The position numbers were made by a program, and so were the translations under genes. Below the pieces are notes generated by a model. It made no database searches. It saw nothing but the letters and a program-made list of their open reading frames with translations, and was not told where the DNA came from. This document shows positions 42,904 through 51,672 of a DNA stretch of 64,000 nt, one piece after another. The DNA comes from Sphingobium sp. TKS (GTDB lineage: Bacteria > Pseudomonadota > Alphaproteobacteria > Sphingomonadales > Sphingomonadaceae). Within the stretch, counting starts at the first letter, position 1. Each line of letters starts with the position of its first letter. The stretch covers positions 182,001 through 246,000 of the forward strand of contig NZ_CP005084.1 of NCBI RefSeq assembly GCF_001563265.1. The letters run 5' to 3'.

Positions 42904-44097
42904 TCACGCATTGACATATTGATCGACCACGGCGGCGCTGTGGCGGATGAGGATTTCATCGTCCTGGAGGTTCTGGACCAGCTTGGCGCGCGACTGCATC
43001 GCCCGTTGCGTATCCTCCATGGTGGCGGTGTCCTCCAGCCAGGCGTTGCGCTGAAGCGTCATCGCATGTTCGATGGCCCAGCGTTCGGCATTGGTCTTGG
43101 GCGGGCGGACATAATAGCGCCCCTCCCACAATGTCCGGTTATGGGCGATCGGCCAGAATTGGTGGGTGAACCAGATGCCTTCCGACACATGGATCAGCGT
43201 ATTGGGGAAAAGCACGCTCAGTTCGAACGCGAAATCGTCCCTCTTGTCGGGGTTGATCGCGGGCGGCAGCATCGTTTCGGCGCGCTGCGTGACGAGGGAG
43301 GCGCCCGCGATGTTATTGGCGATGCCCGCCACCGGCGTCGGCTTCGCGCCCAGGGTGAGGCAGACCGCGCAGCTCCGGTGCGGCCCCATCAGCTTCACAT
43401 TTTGCAGCCCGGTCGAGAAAGTGTTGGGGAACGACCCGGCGTGGATGGTGTCGACATGATAGGCCTCCGCAAAGGCGTCATGCGCGACCTTCCAGTTGCA
43501 TTCCAGTTCGGTGTGATAGGTGAACTGATAGCTGAGTTCGGCAAAGGGGAATCCGGCGAAATGCGCGGCATAATCGCCCAGATATTCCGCCAGGCTGTTG
43601 TCCGGCGTTTCAGCCAGATTGACGAAGATGAACCCTTCCCAGAAGTCGGTGTGGATCGGGGACAGGCCGTTCTTCCGCTTGTCGAAACATTGGTAGAAGC
43701 GTTCTTCGCTCGGCACATGCTTCAACGCGCCGTCCGCGCCATAGACCCAGCCGTGGAAGCGGCAGGTGACGATGGCCGCCCTGCTGCGGCCGAAGGTTTC
43801 CGGGCCGGTTTCGGTGACGACGGTGTTGCCGCGATGCGCGCAGACATTGTGGTGGGCGCGCACGACATCATCCTTGCCGCGCATCAGGATGATCGACGTG
43901 TCGGCGGCGGCGAGGCGCTTGACCTTATAGTCGCCCTTGTTGGGGATTTCGTCGACGCGCCCGACGCACAGCCAGACCTTCCTGAATATCTTCGCCCGCT
44001 CCAGTTCGTACCAGTCCGGGTCGATATAGGGTTCGATGGAGATCGGACCCGATCCCAGTTCGGGATGTTCGTGTAACCAGCGATGCGCTTCGTTCAT
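42904..44097 (-). CDS. Rieske ring-hydroxylating oxygenase, alpha subunit (module A)
   Basis: This roughly 397-aa alpha subunit has Rieske ligands C86-A-H88 and C112-R-F-H115 in 'HNVCAHRGN...TCRFHGWVYGADG'. The iron site is NWKVAHDAFAEAYHVDTIHAG, with Glu three residues before the first His. It is about half identical by eye to the alpha subunit at 47485. It lacks obvious similarity in the C-terminal substrate domain to the biphenyl-type alpha at 19882, and is closer to salicylate/anthranilate-type subunits. The start is uncertain: ATG at 44097 or 44100 (AAGGACAGG upstream). It heads the leftward operon alpha, small protein, beta-like, ferredoxin. Confidence 0.88.
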   Translation of the reverse strand: MNEAHRWLHEHPELGSGPISIEPYIDPDWYELERAKIFRKVWLCVGRVDEIPNKGDYKVKRLAAADTSIILMRGKDDVVRAHHNVCAHRGNTVVTETGPETFGRSRAAIVTCRFHGWVYGADGALKHVPSEERFYQCFDKRKNGLSPIHTDFWEGFIFVNLAETPDNSLAEYLGDYAAHFAGFPFAELSYQFTYHTELECNWKVAHDAFAEAYHVDTIHAGSFPNTFSTGLQNVKLMGPHRSCAVCLTLGAKPTPVAGIANNIAGASLVTQRAETMLPPAINPDKRDDFAFELSVLFPNTLIHVSEGIWFTHQFWPIAHNRTLWEGRYYVRPPKTNAERWAIEHAMTLQRNAWLEDTATMEDTQRAMQSRAKLVQNLQDDEILIRHSAAVVDQYVNA

Positions 44098-44445
44098 CAT
44101 CCTGTCCTTGCTGTTGCGATCGGTCGCCGCGTCCGCCGCTTCCCGAATGCGTGAATTCGGCATGGATGATGTCGGCGCGCGCCTTGCCCCGCTAGCCCGT
44201 TCCGGTGCACCTTAGCCTGGGGGCGCATCAAAGGCGCGATGGATCGGGAGCGGGAAGAAACGCCTTTTTTCGCCGCTTTGCACTCCGTCGCGCTCAGATG
44301 TCGAACGTCGCAGGATCAGGCTAGCGCGCCTGGCCGATCTGGGTTCGATTAGAGGCGGGCGTCCAGCAAGGGCGGTGACCGCACCTTTCGGGGACTGGGC
44401 GGTATCAGAAAAACAAAATGCCAATCGAGACGGGGAGTCAAAAAA
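44098..44445. other. divergent promoter region between oxygenase modules A and B
   Basis: No gene was seen in these 348 bp between the leftward alpha gene and the rightward TonB receptor gene. GCGGT-G-ACCGC at 44372-44382 is a short palindrome about 65 bp before the receptor start. The AraC protein at 40632 is the likely regulator of both directions; no clear direct-repeat AraC site was identified. The receptor ribosome-binding site GGGGAG is at the right end. Confidence 0.4.
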
Positions 44446-46851
44446 ATGGAAGCTGAAACCTGCAAACCCATATCATCCGGCCGTGCTGCCCAGTGCTTGC
44501 AGTCCGGTTCGTTTCGCGCGCTGATGGCTGGCCTGGCGCTGGCCTCCGGAACGCCCGTTCTGGCGCAGCAGGCGCCGGAAGATCCGGCAGCGAACCAGAG
44601 CGCCGGTATCGAGGAAATCACGGTCACGGCCCGCCGCCGGGCGGAATCGCTTCAGGACACGCCGATCTCCATCTCGGCCGTGACGTCGGAAGGTCTGGCG
44701 CAACGCGGCATCGACAATGTCACCCAGATCGGTGACTTCACGCCGAATGTGAAGTTCAACAGCTCGGTTCCCGTTTCCGCCAGCAACGCCACGGCGGCGA
44801 TCTTCATTCGCGGCATCGGGCAGAATGACTATCAGCTCTCCGCCGATCCGGGCGTAGGACTATATCTCGACGGCGTTTATATTTCACGCGGCGTCGGCAA
44901 TGTCCTCGACGTGCTCAATGTCGAGCGCATCGAGGTGCTGCGAGGTCCGCAGGGCACGCTGTTCGGCCGCAACACCATCGGCGGCGCGGTGAGCGTGGTG
45001 ACGAAGAAGCCCGCCGACGATCTGGGCGCCAGCCTGGAACTGACCACGGGAAGCTACAACCGGGTGCAGATCAAGGGATCGATCGACGTGCCGTTGGCGG
45101 AGGGGGTCTATACCAGCTTCTCCGGTTTCTATCATCTGCGCGAAGGCTATGTGAAGGGCACGGTGCCGCTGGCGCCGGACCTGGGCGACACCAATACGAT
45201 GGCGGGCCGCTTCGCGGTTCGGCTTGAACCGACGAGCAAGCTTTCCATCAACATCGCCGTCGACGGCACGCGCTCGCGGGAGGAAACCGCGCCCAACGTC
45301 ATGCTGGCGGTCGATGAGAACGCCCCTGCGGCGCAGGTCTGGAACGGCCTTTATTCCGGCGCGGCCAGCATCTGCACCGATCTTTCCAATCCGGCCCGGC
45401 TTTCCGACACGCGCTGCTACAACAGCCAGTGGGCGCAGGCGCCCTATCGCCATGGCGGCACGTTCCGGGCGGTGTCCAGCACCTTCGACAATTTCGGCAA
45501 GCGCCGCTATCAATCCGCGTCCGACCTCAACATCTGGGGCGTTTCCGGCACGGTGGAATGGCGGCTGGGCGAGAATGTGACGGCCAAGTCCATCACCGCC
45601 TATCGCAAGGTGACGGGTTTCTGGACCCGCGATTCCGATCATAGCCCCGCCAGCATCGTCCAGACCAAGAGCGACTGGAAGCAGGATCAGTTCTCCGAAG
45701 AGCTGCAACTGATCGGTGACGCCCTCGACAACCGCCTGAACTGGGTTGTCGGCGGTTATTATTCCAAGGAAAGCGGCAATCATCAGGATCTGGTCAATAT
45801 TGTCGACGCCGTCTTCATGAGCGGTGCGATACTCGATGGGCGAAGCCTTGCCGCCTTCGGTCAGGCGACGTTCGAGATCGTCCATAATCTCAGCCTGACG
45901 GGCGGCATACGCTGGACCGAGGACAGGAAGACTTTCGACAATGGCAACCAATATGTCGTGGCGGCGGGCTTCCTGACCGGCCAGCCCTTCAATCCTGACG
46001 GTTCGGGCCTTCAGGACGGCGATCCGCTGATGGGTCCGCCCGGACGCACGACGATCAAGGACCGCGCCTGGACGCCGATGGCCAGCCTTTCCTATCGCTG
46101 GTCGCCCGAATTCCTGACCTACGCATCCTATTCGCAAGGGTTCAAGGGCGGCGGCTTCACCCAGCGCGTCTTCCCGCCCTTCGCCAATATCCCGTCCTTC
46201 CGGCCGGAGACGAGCACCACCTATGAAGTCGGCTTCAAGTCCGACCTGCTCGACCGGCGGCTGCGGCTGAACGGCGCGGCGTTCGTCAACGATTATGACG
46301 ATCTGCAGATCACGGTGAACGACCCGCGCCTGGGCTTCGCGCCGATCATCCAGAACGCCGCGAAGGCGCGGATCAAGGGTCTGGAACTCGAATTGCAGGC
46401 GCGCCCGACCGAGGCGCTCAGGCTGGAGGCGGGGCTCGGCTATCTTGACGCCAAATATCGTCAGGTGGACATCCGCGCCCTCAACAGCGGCGTGACCAAG
46501 GATTCTCATCTGCAAAATGCGCCGAAGTGGACGCTGAGCGCTGGCGTGTCCTACGACATCCGGGTGGATGGCGTGGGCAAGTTCACGCCGCGGGTCGACT
46601 GGTCCTATCGTTCGAAGGTCTATAATGACGCGGTGAACAGCCCGCTGCTGATCCAGAAGGGCTATCATCTGGTGAACGCGTCGATCGGCTATAGCGACGA
46701 GCCCGAAAGCTGGCTGATCACGCTGGGCGTCAAGAATCTGACCAAGGAGGTCTATCTCGGCTCCGGCTTCGTGGATTCCTTCGGCGGGATCACCGAGGGC
46801 GCGTTCGGACGTCCCCGCGAATGGTTCCTGAGCGCGCGCCGGACCTTCTGA
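44446..46851 (+). CDS. TonB-dependent receptor
   Basis: This 801-aa outer-membrane receptor has a signal peptide (LMAGLALASGTPVLAQ), a TonB box region (IEEITVTARRRAESLQDTPIS), a plug with IFIRGIGQNDYQ and 'VEVLRGPQGTLFGRNTIGG', and a barrel ending in 'REWFLSARRTF'. It heads the module B operon: the beta-like gene, the alpha gene, the small protein, the amidase and the ring-cleavage enzyme follow in the same direction. It therefore most likely imports the substrate of that pathway. Confidence 0.92.
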   Translation: MEAETCKPISSGRAAQCLQSGSFRALMAGLALASGTPVLAQQAPEDPAANQSAGIEEITVTARRRAESLQDTPISISAVTSEGLAQRGIDNVTQIGDFTPNVKFNSSVPVSASNATAAIFIRGIGQNDYQLSADPGVGLYLDGVYISRGVGNVLDVLNVERIEVLRGPQGTLFGRNTIGGAVSVVTKKPADDLGASLELTTGSYNRVQIKGSIDVPLAEGVYTSFSGFYHLREGYVKGTVPLAPDLGDTNTMAGRFAVRLEPTSKLSINIAVDGTRSREETAPNVMLAVDENAPAAQVWNGLYSGAASICTDLSNPARLSDTRCYNSQWAQAPYRHGGTFRAVSSTFDNFGKRRYQSASDLNIWGVSGTVEWRLGENVTAKSITAYRKVTGFWTRDSDHSPASIVQTKSDWKQDQFSEELQLIGDALDNRLNWVVGGYYSKESGNHQDLVNIVDAVFMSGAILDGRSLAAFGQATFEIVHNLSLTGGIRWTEDRKTFDNGNQYVVAAGFLTGQPFNPDGSGLQDGDPLMGPPGRTTIKDRAWTPMASLSYRWSPEFLTYASYSQGFKGGGFTQRVFPPFANIPSFRPETSTTYEVGFKSDLLDRRLRLNGAAFVNDYDDLQITVNDPRLGFAPIIQNAAKARIKGLELELQARPTEALRLEAGLGYLDAKYRQVDIRALNSGVTKDSHLQNAPKWTLSAGVSYDIRVDGVGKFTPRVDWSYRSKVYNDAVNSPLLIQKGYHLVNASIGYSDEPESWLITLGVKNLTKEVYLGSGFVDSFGGITEGAFGRPREWFLSARRTF

Positions 46852-46900
46852 AATCATGCGGGCGCTGGGTTCCGGCGCCCCTTTACCGGGCGAGGATGCC

Positions 46901-47380
46901 ATGCCGGAAACATTGGAACGCAAGGTCGAACGTCTGGAGGCGCTGCGCGATATCGACACGCTGATCGTCGATCTTTCGCGGGCGTTCGATGCGGGGCCGT
47001 CGGCTCAGATGCTGCGGCCCTTGTTCACGGAGGATGCGGTCTTCCAGATCGACCGATATGGCACGTTATCGGGCGGCGAGACGATCGCGCAGGGGGTCGC
47101 TGGCAATGCCGATCAGGGCTTCAAATGGACCCTGCATTATCTGGTTTCGCCCAAGGTGACGCTCGATCCCGGCCATGACCGGGCCGCCGTCGACTTCATG
47201 CTGTGGGAAGTCGCCACTTCGGCAAGCGGGCGGGCCTATTGGATTGGCGGGCGTTATGTCGCGGAAGCGCGGAAGAGGGAGGGAAATTGGCGCTTCAGCG
47301 CGCTGGAATTGCGGGCCGATCTCATATCCCATTATCCCGATGGCTGGCGTGAGAAACCCGCCGCTTTGGCCGATGCATGA
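46901..47380 (+). CDS. NTF2/SnoaL-fold protein, oxygenase beta-like subunit (module B)
   Basis: This 159-aa NTF2-fold protein ('RKVERLEALRDIDTLIVDLSRAFDAG', 'LRPLFTEDAVFQID', 'VDFMLWEVATSASGRAYWIGGRYVAEARK') is the counterpart of the module A protein at 42022. It lies 49 bp after the TonB receptor and 104 bp before the alpha gene. In this module the beta-like gene precedes alpha, whereas in module A it follows, so gene order was rearranged after duplication. The start at 46901 has GAGGATGCC upstream. Confidence 0.78.
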   Translation: MPETLERKVERLEALRDIDTLIVDLSRAFDAGPSAQMLRPLFTEDAVFQIDRYGTLSGGETIAQGVAGNADQGFKWTLHYLVSPKVTLDPGHDRAAVDFMLWEVATSASGRAYWIGGRYVAEARKREGNWRFSALELRADLISHYPDGWREKPAALADA

Positions 47381-47484
47381 TCCGCCATGCGTTTGATTGC
47401 GGCCAGGGGATGATGGCTGCCCTCTGGTCCTAGCGCCTGCTCGATAAGAAGCGGCAGACTTCACTGGAATTTTCGGAGAGAATC

Positions 47485-48720
47485 ATGACTAGGACATGCA
47501 CGGCGGGAGATCTGCGCCATATCAATCGCAGCGTCGATGACATTCGCGACGAACTCGGCATCGATCCGGTTTCGGTGCGGGCGATCAGCGATCCGGCCAT
47601 TTACGAGCTGGAACGCGAAAAGATCTTCCGGAAGACTTGGCTGAAGGTCGCGACAAGCTGGGAGATTCCGAACATAGGCGATTATAAGGTCAAGGAACTG
47701 CCCGTGGCCGATGCGTCCGTGCTGATCGTGCGCGGCAAGGACGGCCAGATCCGGGCCTTCCACAATGTCTGCACCCATCGCGGGAACAAGGTGGTTCCGA
47801 CCAGCGGTTTCGAAACCTTCGGCCGGTCGCGCGCCAATGTGGTGACCTGCCGGTTCCACGGCTGGGTCTTCTCGACCGATGGACCGCTGCGGTCGGTGCC
47901 GATGAAGGAAAAATTCGGCAAGCTCGACACGGCATGCCTTGGCCTGCGCGAAATCCATTGCGATAGTTGGGAAGGCTTCGTCTTCATCAATTTCGACGCC
48001 GAACCGGCTCAGACGCTGACCGAATATCTGGGCGATTTCGGCAAGCTGTTCGGCGGCTATCCCTATGCGGAATCGACCACTGCCTTCCGCTATTCGACCG
48101 TGCTGAACTGCAACTGGAAGGTCGCGCATTATGCCTTCAGCGAAGGCTATCATGTGCCGACCATCCATGCGGGGTCGCTGCCGGGCTTCAAGGGGGTGGA
48201 GCATAGCGATTTCAAGCTGATGGGGCCGCATGCCTCCTCCACCATCTATGGGGCGGGCATGGACACCGCGCCCTCTACGCTGGCCTTCGCATCGATGCTG
48301 AGCACGACCGAGCGCCACCGCCCGCGCCCCGATCAGTTGCCGCCCGCGATCAACCCGGAACGGCGGGCGGATTTCCAGTTCGAGCTGCCCAATCTGTTTC
48401 CCAATTTCATCATCCATCTGGCGTCGGGCTGCGGCTATCCGGGCATGTCCTTTTTCACCCATCAGTTCTGGCCGCTCGATCATGGGCGGACGCTGTGGGA
48501 AGGCATCAACTATTTCCGGCCAGCCCAGACCGCGGCGGAACAGGTGGCGCAGCAGCATGTGAACGCGCTGCACCGCAACGCCTGGCTGGAAGACACCGCC
48601 ACCATGGAAGACACTTTCGCCGGCATCATGTCCGGATCGATCGATGCGATGCAATTGATGGACCAGGAATTCCTGATCCGCCACGCGGCGCGCACGCTCG
48701 ACACCTATCTCGCGGCCTGA
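47485..48720 (+). CDS. Rieske ring-hydroxylating oxygenase, alpha subunit (module B)
   Basis: This 411-aa alpha subunit has Rieske ligands C96-T-H98 and C122-R-F-H125 and the iron site NWKVAHYAFSEGYHVPTIHAG, with Glu three residues before the first His. Long stretches match the module A alpha (for example GDYKVK, 'ETFGRSRA', VTCRFHGWV, 'RNAWLEDTATMEDT'), showing duplication and divergence. It must draw electrons from the ferredoxin at 41723 and the reductase at 39118, because module B has none of its own. The small unknown protein follows 11 bp later. The substrate may differ from module A. Confidence 0.9.
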   Translation: MTRTCTAGDLRHINRSVDDIRDELGIDPVSVRAISDPAIYELEREKIFRKTWLKVATSWEIPNIGDYKVKELPVADASVLIVRGKDGQIRAFHNVCTHRGNKVVPTSGFETFGRSRANVVTCRFHGWVFSTDGPLRSVPMKEKFGKLDTACLGLREIHCDSWEGFVFINFDAEPAQTLTEYLGDFGKLFGGYPYAESTTAFRYSTVLNCNWKVAHYAFSEGYHVPTIHAGSLPGFKGVEHSDFKLMGPHASSTIYGAGMDTAPSTLAFASMLSTTERHRPRPDQLPPAINPERRADFQFELPNLFPNFIIHLASGCGYPGMSFFTHQFWPLDHGRTLWEGINYFRPAQTAAEQVAQQHVNALHRNAWLEDTATMEDTFAGIMSGSIDAMQLMDQEFLIRHAARTLDTYLAA

Positions 48721-48731
48721 GGAACCATAGC

Positions 48732-49076
48732 ATGACGAACCCCATCCTTCCCGCGCCCTTTGCCGATCTGGCGCCGCTTGCCGCCCATTGGGCGCGCCCG
48801 AGCGAGAATGAACGCAGCGAAATCCGCTGGACCGCCACCGCCGCCGATTTCAAGGCGCTGTACGATGCGATGATGCCGCGCCTCGATGAGATATTGCGCC
48901 TGCTGTCGGACCATCCCGCCACCGGCATGCCGGAGGATGTCCATAATCTCTTCCTGCTGGCCTGCGCCTTTGCCGAAGCCTCGCCCCATCATGAGCTTTA
49001 CAGCGGCAGCAGCGCCGTTCCCTTCAGCTTCGACGCCAGGCGGTTCGTGCGCATGGATGGCGATGCCGCGCTCTGA
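48732..49076 (+). CDS. small protein of unrecognised family, oxygenase-associated (module B)
   Basis: This 114-aa paralogue of the module A small protein (42519-42890) starts MTNPILPAPFADLAPLAAHW and shares YDAMMPRL, 'MPEDVHNLFLLACAFAEASPHHELYSGSSAVPFSFDARRFV' with it. The central and C-terminal parts are the most conserved. It begins 11 bp after the alpha stop codon. I do not recognise the family. Keeping a copy beside each alpha subunit despite rearranged gene order points to a working link with the oxygenase. Confidence 0.75.
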   Translation: MTNPILPAPFADLAPLAAHWARPSENERSEIRWTATAADFKALYDAMMPRLDEILRLLSDHPATGMPEDVHNLFLLACAFAEASPHHELYSGSSAVPFSFDARRFVRMDGDAAL

Positions 49077-49106
49077 GCGTTCCCACAGAAAGCAAGGGTA
49101 ATTCCA

Positions 49107-50414
49107 ATGTCTGATGCACGTTCGCATATCGAGGTTTACGACTATAGCGGCGGGATCGTCGGGCCGGGCATCGAACCGGCCGGGACGGTTCGCGATGGCG
49201 GCACGATCCGCACCGGCACGCCGCCGGGCTGCTGGGGGCCGATGATCACGCCGAAATTCCAGGGCGGCCATGAAGTCACCCGCCCGGTGCTGGTCGAGGG
49301 CGCGGAGGTGGGAGACGCCATCGCCATCAAGTTGAAGACGGTGCGCGTCACTTCGCTCGCCACCTCCTCGGGCGTCATGGAATTTGTCGAGGGGCGCTAT
49401 GTGGGTGATCCCTTCGTCGCGAAGCTCTGCCCGAGCTGCGGCACGACCGCGCCGTCCAGCCATATAGAAGGGATCGGGGAAGAGGCGGTCCGGTGCGACA
49501 ATTGCGGCGCGGAAGTGAACGCGTTCCGCTTTTCCAACGGCTATGTCATCGTGCTGGACCGGGAAAACAACGTGTCCCTGACCGTCGGCAAGGATGTTGC
49601 GGAACGGATCGCTGGCGATGCCCGCACTATCGCGGCCATGCCGGACCAGTCGCACCAGCATTCCATCCTTGCCCTGGCGCGGGCGGATATCGCCGGTCTC
49701 GCCAGCCGCATGCGGCCCTTCCTCGGCAATATCGGCACGGTGCCGTCACGCGACCTACCGGATTCGCACAATGCGGGGGATTTCGGTTCCTTCCTGATCG
49801 ATGCGCCCCATGGCTACAGCTTCACGCAGGAGGAACTCGACCAGCACAAGACCGACGGCCATATGGACACCAATTCGGTGCGCGAGGGCGCGATTCTCAT
49901 TTGCCCGGTCAAGGTGCCGGGCGGCGGCGTCTATATGGGCGACATGCATGCGCAGCAGGGCAATGGCGAGATTGCGGGGCACGCCACCGACGTGTCGGGC
50001 GTGGTCGAACTGGAAGTGAAGGTGATCAAGGGGCTGAAACTGGACGGCCCGATCCTGTTGCAGCATCGCGACGACCTGCCCTTCCTGGCGCAGCCGATGA
50101 GCCGGGAGGAAAGCGCGGCGGTCGGGCGTCTGGCCGAACGCTACGGCCAGAAGAGGATCGAGGATAATGGGCCGATCACCTTCATCGGTTCGGGACCGAC
50201 GCTGAACGACGCTACCAAAAACGGCCTCGCCCGCGCCGCCGAGGTGACGGGATTGCCCTATGACGAAATCCTGAACCGGGCGACGATCGCGGGATCGATC
50301 GAGATCAGCCGTCTGCCGGGCGTCGTTCGGGTCACTTTCCTTTGCCCGACGCCGATCCTGGAGCGCATGGGTGTGGCCGAACTGGTGCGCCAGCAATATG
50401 GCCCGCTGGCGTGA
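49107..50414 (+). CDS. acetamidase/formamidase (FmdA/AmdA) family amidase with zinc ribbon
   Basis: This 435-aa enzyme has the family's TGTPPGCWGPMI start region, metal/active-site segment 'GGGVYMGDMHAQQGNGEIAGHATDVSG' and the C-terminal 'LPGVVRVTFLCP'. An insert at about residues 109-133 contains CPSCG and CDNCG, a four-Cys zinc ribbon not needed for the basic fold. Family members hydrolyse formamide, acetamide or related short amides. In a cluster with oxygenases and an intradiol dioxygenase it could remove an N-formyl or N-acyl group from an aromatic amine, an inference from context. It is coupled by a GTGA overlap to the next small gene. Confidence 0.85.
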   Translation: MSDARSHIEVYDYSGGIVGPGIEPAGTVRDGGTIRTGTPPGCWGPMITPKFQGGHEVTRPVLVEGAEVGDAIAIKLKTVRVTSLATSSGVMEFVEGRYVGDPFVAKLCPSCGTTAPSSHIEGIGEEAVRCDNCGAEVNAFRFSNGYVIVLDRENNVSLTVGKDVAERIAGDARTIAAMPDQSHQHSILALARADIAGLASRMRPFLGNIGTVPSRDLPDSHNAGDFGSFLIDAPHGYSFTQEELDQHKTDGHMDTNSVREGAILICPVKVPGGGVYMGDMHAQQGNGEIAGHATDVSGVVELEVKVIKGLKLDGPILLQHRDDLPFLAQPMSREESAAVGRLAERYGQKRIEDNGPITFIGSGPTLNDATKNGLARAAEVTGLPYDEILNRATIAGSIEISRLPGVVRVTFLCPTPILERMGVAELVRQQYGPLA

Positions 50415-50653
50415 TCCACATGAATGGGGCGAAGAGGTCCGGCCTGATCGTCATCGGCAAGGATGTGGTGGATCGCATGCTGCATCTGGAAACCGGCAGG
50501 ACCGATGAGGCGCTGAACGCGCGTTTCGGCATCAGCTACAATAGCTGGCGCAAGGTCATTGCGGGCCGCCCGGTCCGCTCGTCCATGGCCGCCCGGCTGA
50601 TGCAGCGCGTCGAAAGCATCGATCCGGGCGCGCCCGATAGCTTTTCGGCATGA
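50411..50653 (+). CDS. small helix-turn-helix-like protein
   Basis: This 80-aa protein (77 aa if it starts at the ATG at 50420) contains 'DEALNARFGISYNSWRKVIAGRPVRSSMAARLMQRV', which reads as a short XRE-like helix-turn-helix. The GTG start overlaps the amidase stop, giving translational coupling. It is too small for a separate ligand domain. It might fine-tune the operon or be a structural homologue without DNA binding. I do not recognise a named family. Confidence 0.6.
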   Translation: MIHMNGAKRSGLIVIGKDVVDRMLHLETGRTDEALNARFGISYNSWRKVIAGRPVRSSMAARLMQRVESIDPGAPDSFSA

Positions 50654-50764
50654 AATCGGAGCTGAGCGGAAAACCCGTGACGCCGCTGCTGGGTGACGGC
50701 GCTCTGCCGCCATCCTTCCTCCATTCATGACGATGATCGCTGATATTCAACCATTTGGAGAGGC

Positions 50765-51658
50765 ATGATGACCGAAGATTTCGTGAATTCCCCGGCGGTC
50801 CAGACCCTGCTGGATCGTGCCAGCGGCCTTGATGCAGAGGGTGGCGACAAGCGGTTGAAGGCCATCACCCGCGACCTGGTGGAAGCGGTGATGAAGACCA
50901 TCGTGCGCCATGACGTGACAGAGAGCGAATTCTGGGCCGCGATCCAATATTTCCAGAATGGTGCGGCTGAATTCGGCCTGATCGTGCCGGGCGTCGGCCT
51001 GGAACATTTCATCGACCTTTTCATGGACGCCAAGGATGCCGAAGCGGGTAGGACCGGGGGCACGCCGCGCACCATTGAAGGGCCGCTCTATGTCGCGGGC
51101 GCGCCATTGGTGGAGGGCGACGTCAACCTGACCGACGATGCCGACGACACCGGCACGCTCTATATGAGCGGCGTGATCAAGGGACCGGACGGCGAGCCGG
51201 TCAACGGCGCGATCCTGCATGTCTGGCACGCCAATTCCCAAGGCTGGTATTCCCATTTCGACCCGACCGGCGAGCAGACCCCTTTCAACAACCGCCGCCG
51301 CATCAGGATCGGCGGCGACGGGCGCTATGCCTTCCATTCGAAGATGCCGAACGGTTACAGCGTGCCTCCGGGCGGCGCGACCGACCGGCTGATGCAGGCG
51401 CTGGGCCGCCACGGCAATCGCCCGGCCCATGTCCATTTCTTCATCGAGGCGCCCGGCTATCGCATGCTGACGACGCAGATCAACTTTGGGGACGATCCGT
51501 TCGCGGCGGACGATTTCGCCTTCGGCACACGGGAAGGCCTGCTGCCCGTCCCAAACCGGCAGGGCGACACCGCCACCATCGCCTTCGATTTCGAACTCCA
51601 GAAGGCCGATGCTTCCAGCGAAGAAGCTTTTTCGGCACGGGCTCGCGCTGTGGCTTGA
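50765..51658 (+). CDS. intradiol ring-cleavage dioxygenase, catechol/hydroxyquinol 1,2-dioxygenase type
   Basis: This 297-aa enzyme has an N-terminal helical dimerisation domain of about 100 residues and a catalytic beta-sandwich. The Fe(III) ligands are Tyr in EGPLYVAGAP, Tyr in SQGWYSHFDP, and two His in RPAHVHFFIEAPGY. 'GEPVNGAILHVWHANSQGWYS' is typical of the catechol/hydroxyquinol 1,2-dioxygenase family. It opens the ring between two hydroxyl groups to give a muconate or maleylacetate. It is the final step visible in the module B operon, so modules A/B probably make a catechol or hydroxyquinol. The ribosome-binding site is GGAGAGGC before adjacent ATGs at 50765 and 50768. Confidence 0.92.
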   Translation: MMTEDFVNSPAVQTLLDRASGLDAEGGDKRLKAITRDLVEAVMKTIVRHDVTESEFWAAIQYFQNGAAEFGLIVPGVGLEHFIDLFMDAKDAEAGRTGGTPRTIEGPLYVAGAPLVEGDVNLTDDADDTGTLYMSGVIKGPDGEPVNGAILHVWHANSQGWYSHFDPTGEQTPFNNRRRIRIGGDGRYAFHSKMPNGYSVPPGGATDRLMQALGRHGNRPAHVHFFIEAPGYRMLTTQINFGDDPFAADDFAFGTREGLLPVPNRQGDTATIAFDFELQKADASSEEAFSARARAVA

Positions 51659-51672
51659 GGAGGAGGCTTTTC

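Noticed and set aside
44884..46959. 691-codon minus-strand open frame opposite the TonB receptor at 44446
   Set aside because: Antisense shadow; the real gene has signal peptide, plug and barrel features and the shadow has none.
47485..48720. Apparent loss of an active-site Asp in the module B alpha subunit (HYAF where module A has HDAF)
   Set aside because: The bridging carboxylate is the residue three before the first ligand His, and that is Glu in both modules. The Asp/Tyr difference lies elsewhere.
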